A stretch of 15,829 bases of DNA from an uncultured Bacillota bacterium (GTDB lineage Bacteria > Bacillota_I > Bacilli_A > RF39 > UBA660). Location of the stretch: positions 1 through 15,829 of the forward strand of contig CAMXBB010000009.1 of assembly GCA_947179265.1 (NCBI GenBank). Reading direction: 5' to 3'. The translations under genes and the position numbers were made by a program. Below, in pieces: positions 14,808 to 15,829 of the stretch (positions are counted from its first letter, which is position 1; every line of letters starts with the position of its first letter). A model generated the notes under the pieces. That model had not been told where the DNA came from. It worked only from the letters and a program-made list of their open reading frames with translations, and ran no database searches.

Positions 14808-15829
14808 GTTTTTATAATATATATCTAAATCGACATCAGCATCGATTCCTGGGACTTTTCCTATATTAGAGAATTGCCATAGCTGATATTTACCAGAATA
14901 ACTCGTTTGGTCAGTATAATGAGCTAACCATACTTTATCAAAGCTATTTCCCCAAATGATTTCTAGATAGTGTTTTGAACTATATAGCATCGCTTCATAT
15001 CCTGAAGATTTTATCTCATTACTAAATGCTTTATAGATATTATGCATATCATGAATACTAACATTATATTCTTTGATGTAATTCCAATTTTCCCAATCGA
15101 ATGCAATAGGGAAATCTAACTTTATTCCATCTAATGCTTTTATAACCCATTTGGCATGATCAACTGCCATGAGTTCACTAGTTGCAGTAGTATAAACATA
15201 AACCCCAACTTTTAAACCAGCTTCTTTAGCTTTTTGGATATTATCTATAAACTTAGTGTCCATATCTAATATTTCATCAGGTCCATTATGAACACCAATT
15301 CGCATTATTACAAAACTAATTCCAGCTTCTTTAACTTGGTTGAAGTCGATAACTCCTTGATGTCTAGAAACATCGATACCTATTTCATTATCATCGGTTT
15401 TATATTTTGTTATCATATCTTCAATTTTATCTTTTTCTGGTTCTACAGGTTTATTTGGTTTTTGATTATTTTTTGGATATTCCTTGATAACATTAAGTGT
15501 TAGATTTCTTGTTGTTTCATTGTTTGATGAATCCCTTATGACATATTTTAATTTATATGAACCAATCTTTGTAGTATCATATTCGCCCTCAATTGAGCAC
15601 TTTGGTTCACGGTCATAATTATCGATATAATTAATCTTGTTACAAGGATATACATCTTCATCTTTTAAGATGGTTATGCTACTTGAGTAATTTATTATCA
15701 AAGGATTTTCATCATCATACATATTATATAGCATGTCATATTTGTATTTTCTTCCCTTATAGTTATATTCAATAGTAGCTATTCTGTCCCCAATTAAATT
15801 ACTAATTACTTTTTCATCTTCATTATTAA
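14802..15829 (-). CDS. GH25 lysozyme with Ig-like domain (5' end missing)
   Basis: The frame stays open on the minus strand to the window edge. An ATG at 15732-15734 is in frame, but coherent protein sequence (including IGDRIATIEYNYKGRK) continues upstream of it, so the true start lies outside. Numbering from that ATG, residues about 10-84 form an Ig-like module ending SYKLKYVIRDSSNNETTRN, similar to the DUF5011-type domains of surface proteins. A Pro/Lys-rich linker (86-105) follows, and then a glycoside hydrolase family 25 domain to the C-terminus. Its landmarks are GIDVSRHQG (Asp121), the catalytic pair in FDWE (Asp213 and Glu215), YQLWQFS (283-289) and a closing VDLDIYY. GH25 enzymes cleave the MurNAc-GlcNAc bond of peptidoglycan, so this protein should be exported and act in the wall; a signal peptide or anchor would be in the missing part. 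It is transcribed away from and probably unrelated to the upstream cluster. Confidence 0.93.
   Translation of the reverse strand, partial: NNEDEKVISNLIGDRIATIEYNYKGRKYKYDMLYNMYDDENPLIINYSSSITILKDEDVYPCNKINYIDNYDREPKCSIEGEYDTTKIGSYKLKYVIRDSSNNETTRNLTLNVIKEYPKNNQKPNKPVEPEKDKIEDMITKYKTDDNEIGIDVSRHQGVIDFNQVKEAGISFVIMRIGVHNGPDEILDMDTKFIDNIQKAKEAGLKVGVYVYTTATSELMAVDHAKWVIKALDGIKLDFPIAFDWENWNYIKEYNVSIHDMHNIYKAFSNEIKSSGYEAMLYSSKHYLEIIWGNSFDKVWLAHYTDQTSYSGKYQLWQFSNIGKVPGIDADVDLDIYYKNK

Noticed and set aside
15732..15734. ATG as the lysozyme start
   Set aside because: The minus-strand frame continues without a stop to base 15829 with protein-like sequence, so this is an internal Met.

Overview
The window is strongly AT-rich bacterial DNA with dense genes, A/G-rich Shine-Dalgarno sites, TAA/TAG stops and tryptophan read from TGG. 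No in-frame TGA is read through, so the standard code applies. This fits a low-GC Firmicutes/Bacilli genome, perhaps one of the uncultured gut Bacilli lineages close to the Mollicutes. That placement is inference from gene style. I see no integrase, transposase, tRNA, rRNA, CRISPR array or attachment site.

Layout. (1) 1-3871, plus strand: the 3' end of a membrane zincin-type metallopeptidase (HEILH motif, DUF3267-like), followed 25 bases later by a 1067-residue MacB-type ABC exporter that fuses ATPase and permease. A rho-independent terminator closes this block. (2) 3970-9532, plus strand: a tight operon of an unrecognised beta-rich protein, a MoxR/CobS-like AAA+ ATPase with a long coiled coil, a protein that may hold a degenerate von Willebrand A-like domain, and a TelA (toxic anion resistance) family protein that appears to have its own extra promoter. 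(3) 9623-12703, plus strand: a second operon of a protein with a seemingly inactivated transglutaminase/papain-like region, two small overlapping unknown genes, and a small soluble FtsK/SpoIIIE-like P-loop ATPase. (4) 12781-14781, plus strand: a two-gene operon of a helical repeat protein and a small helical protein. (5) 14802-15829, minus strand: a GH25 lysozyme with an Ig-like domain, cut by the right edge. It converges on unit 4 across a perfect palindromic bidirectional terminator.

The core of interest is 3970-14781. Ten consecutive genes on one strand lie in three transcription units, separated only by short terminator-plus-promoter gaps. None of the encoded proteins shows a signal peptide or clear membrane segment. 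The set joins a MoxR-type ATPase, a possible vWA-like partner, TelA, an FtsK-like ATPase and a transglutaminase-like scaffold, and several of these have altered catalytic motifs. TelA and MoxR/vWA modules are known from tellurite/cell-envelope stress loci, so a cytoplasmic stress or envelope-defence machine is a reasonable guess. The particular combination is not one I recognise, and its function cannot be read from sequence alone.
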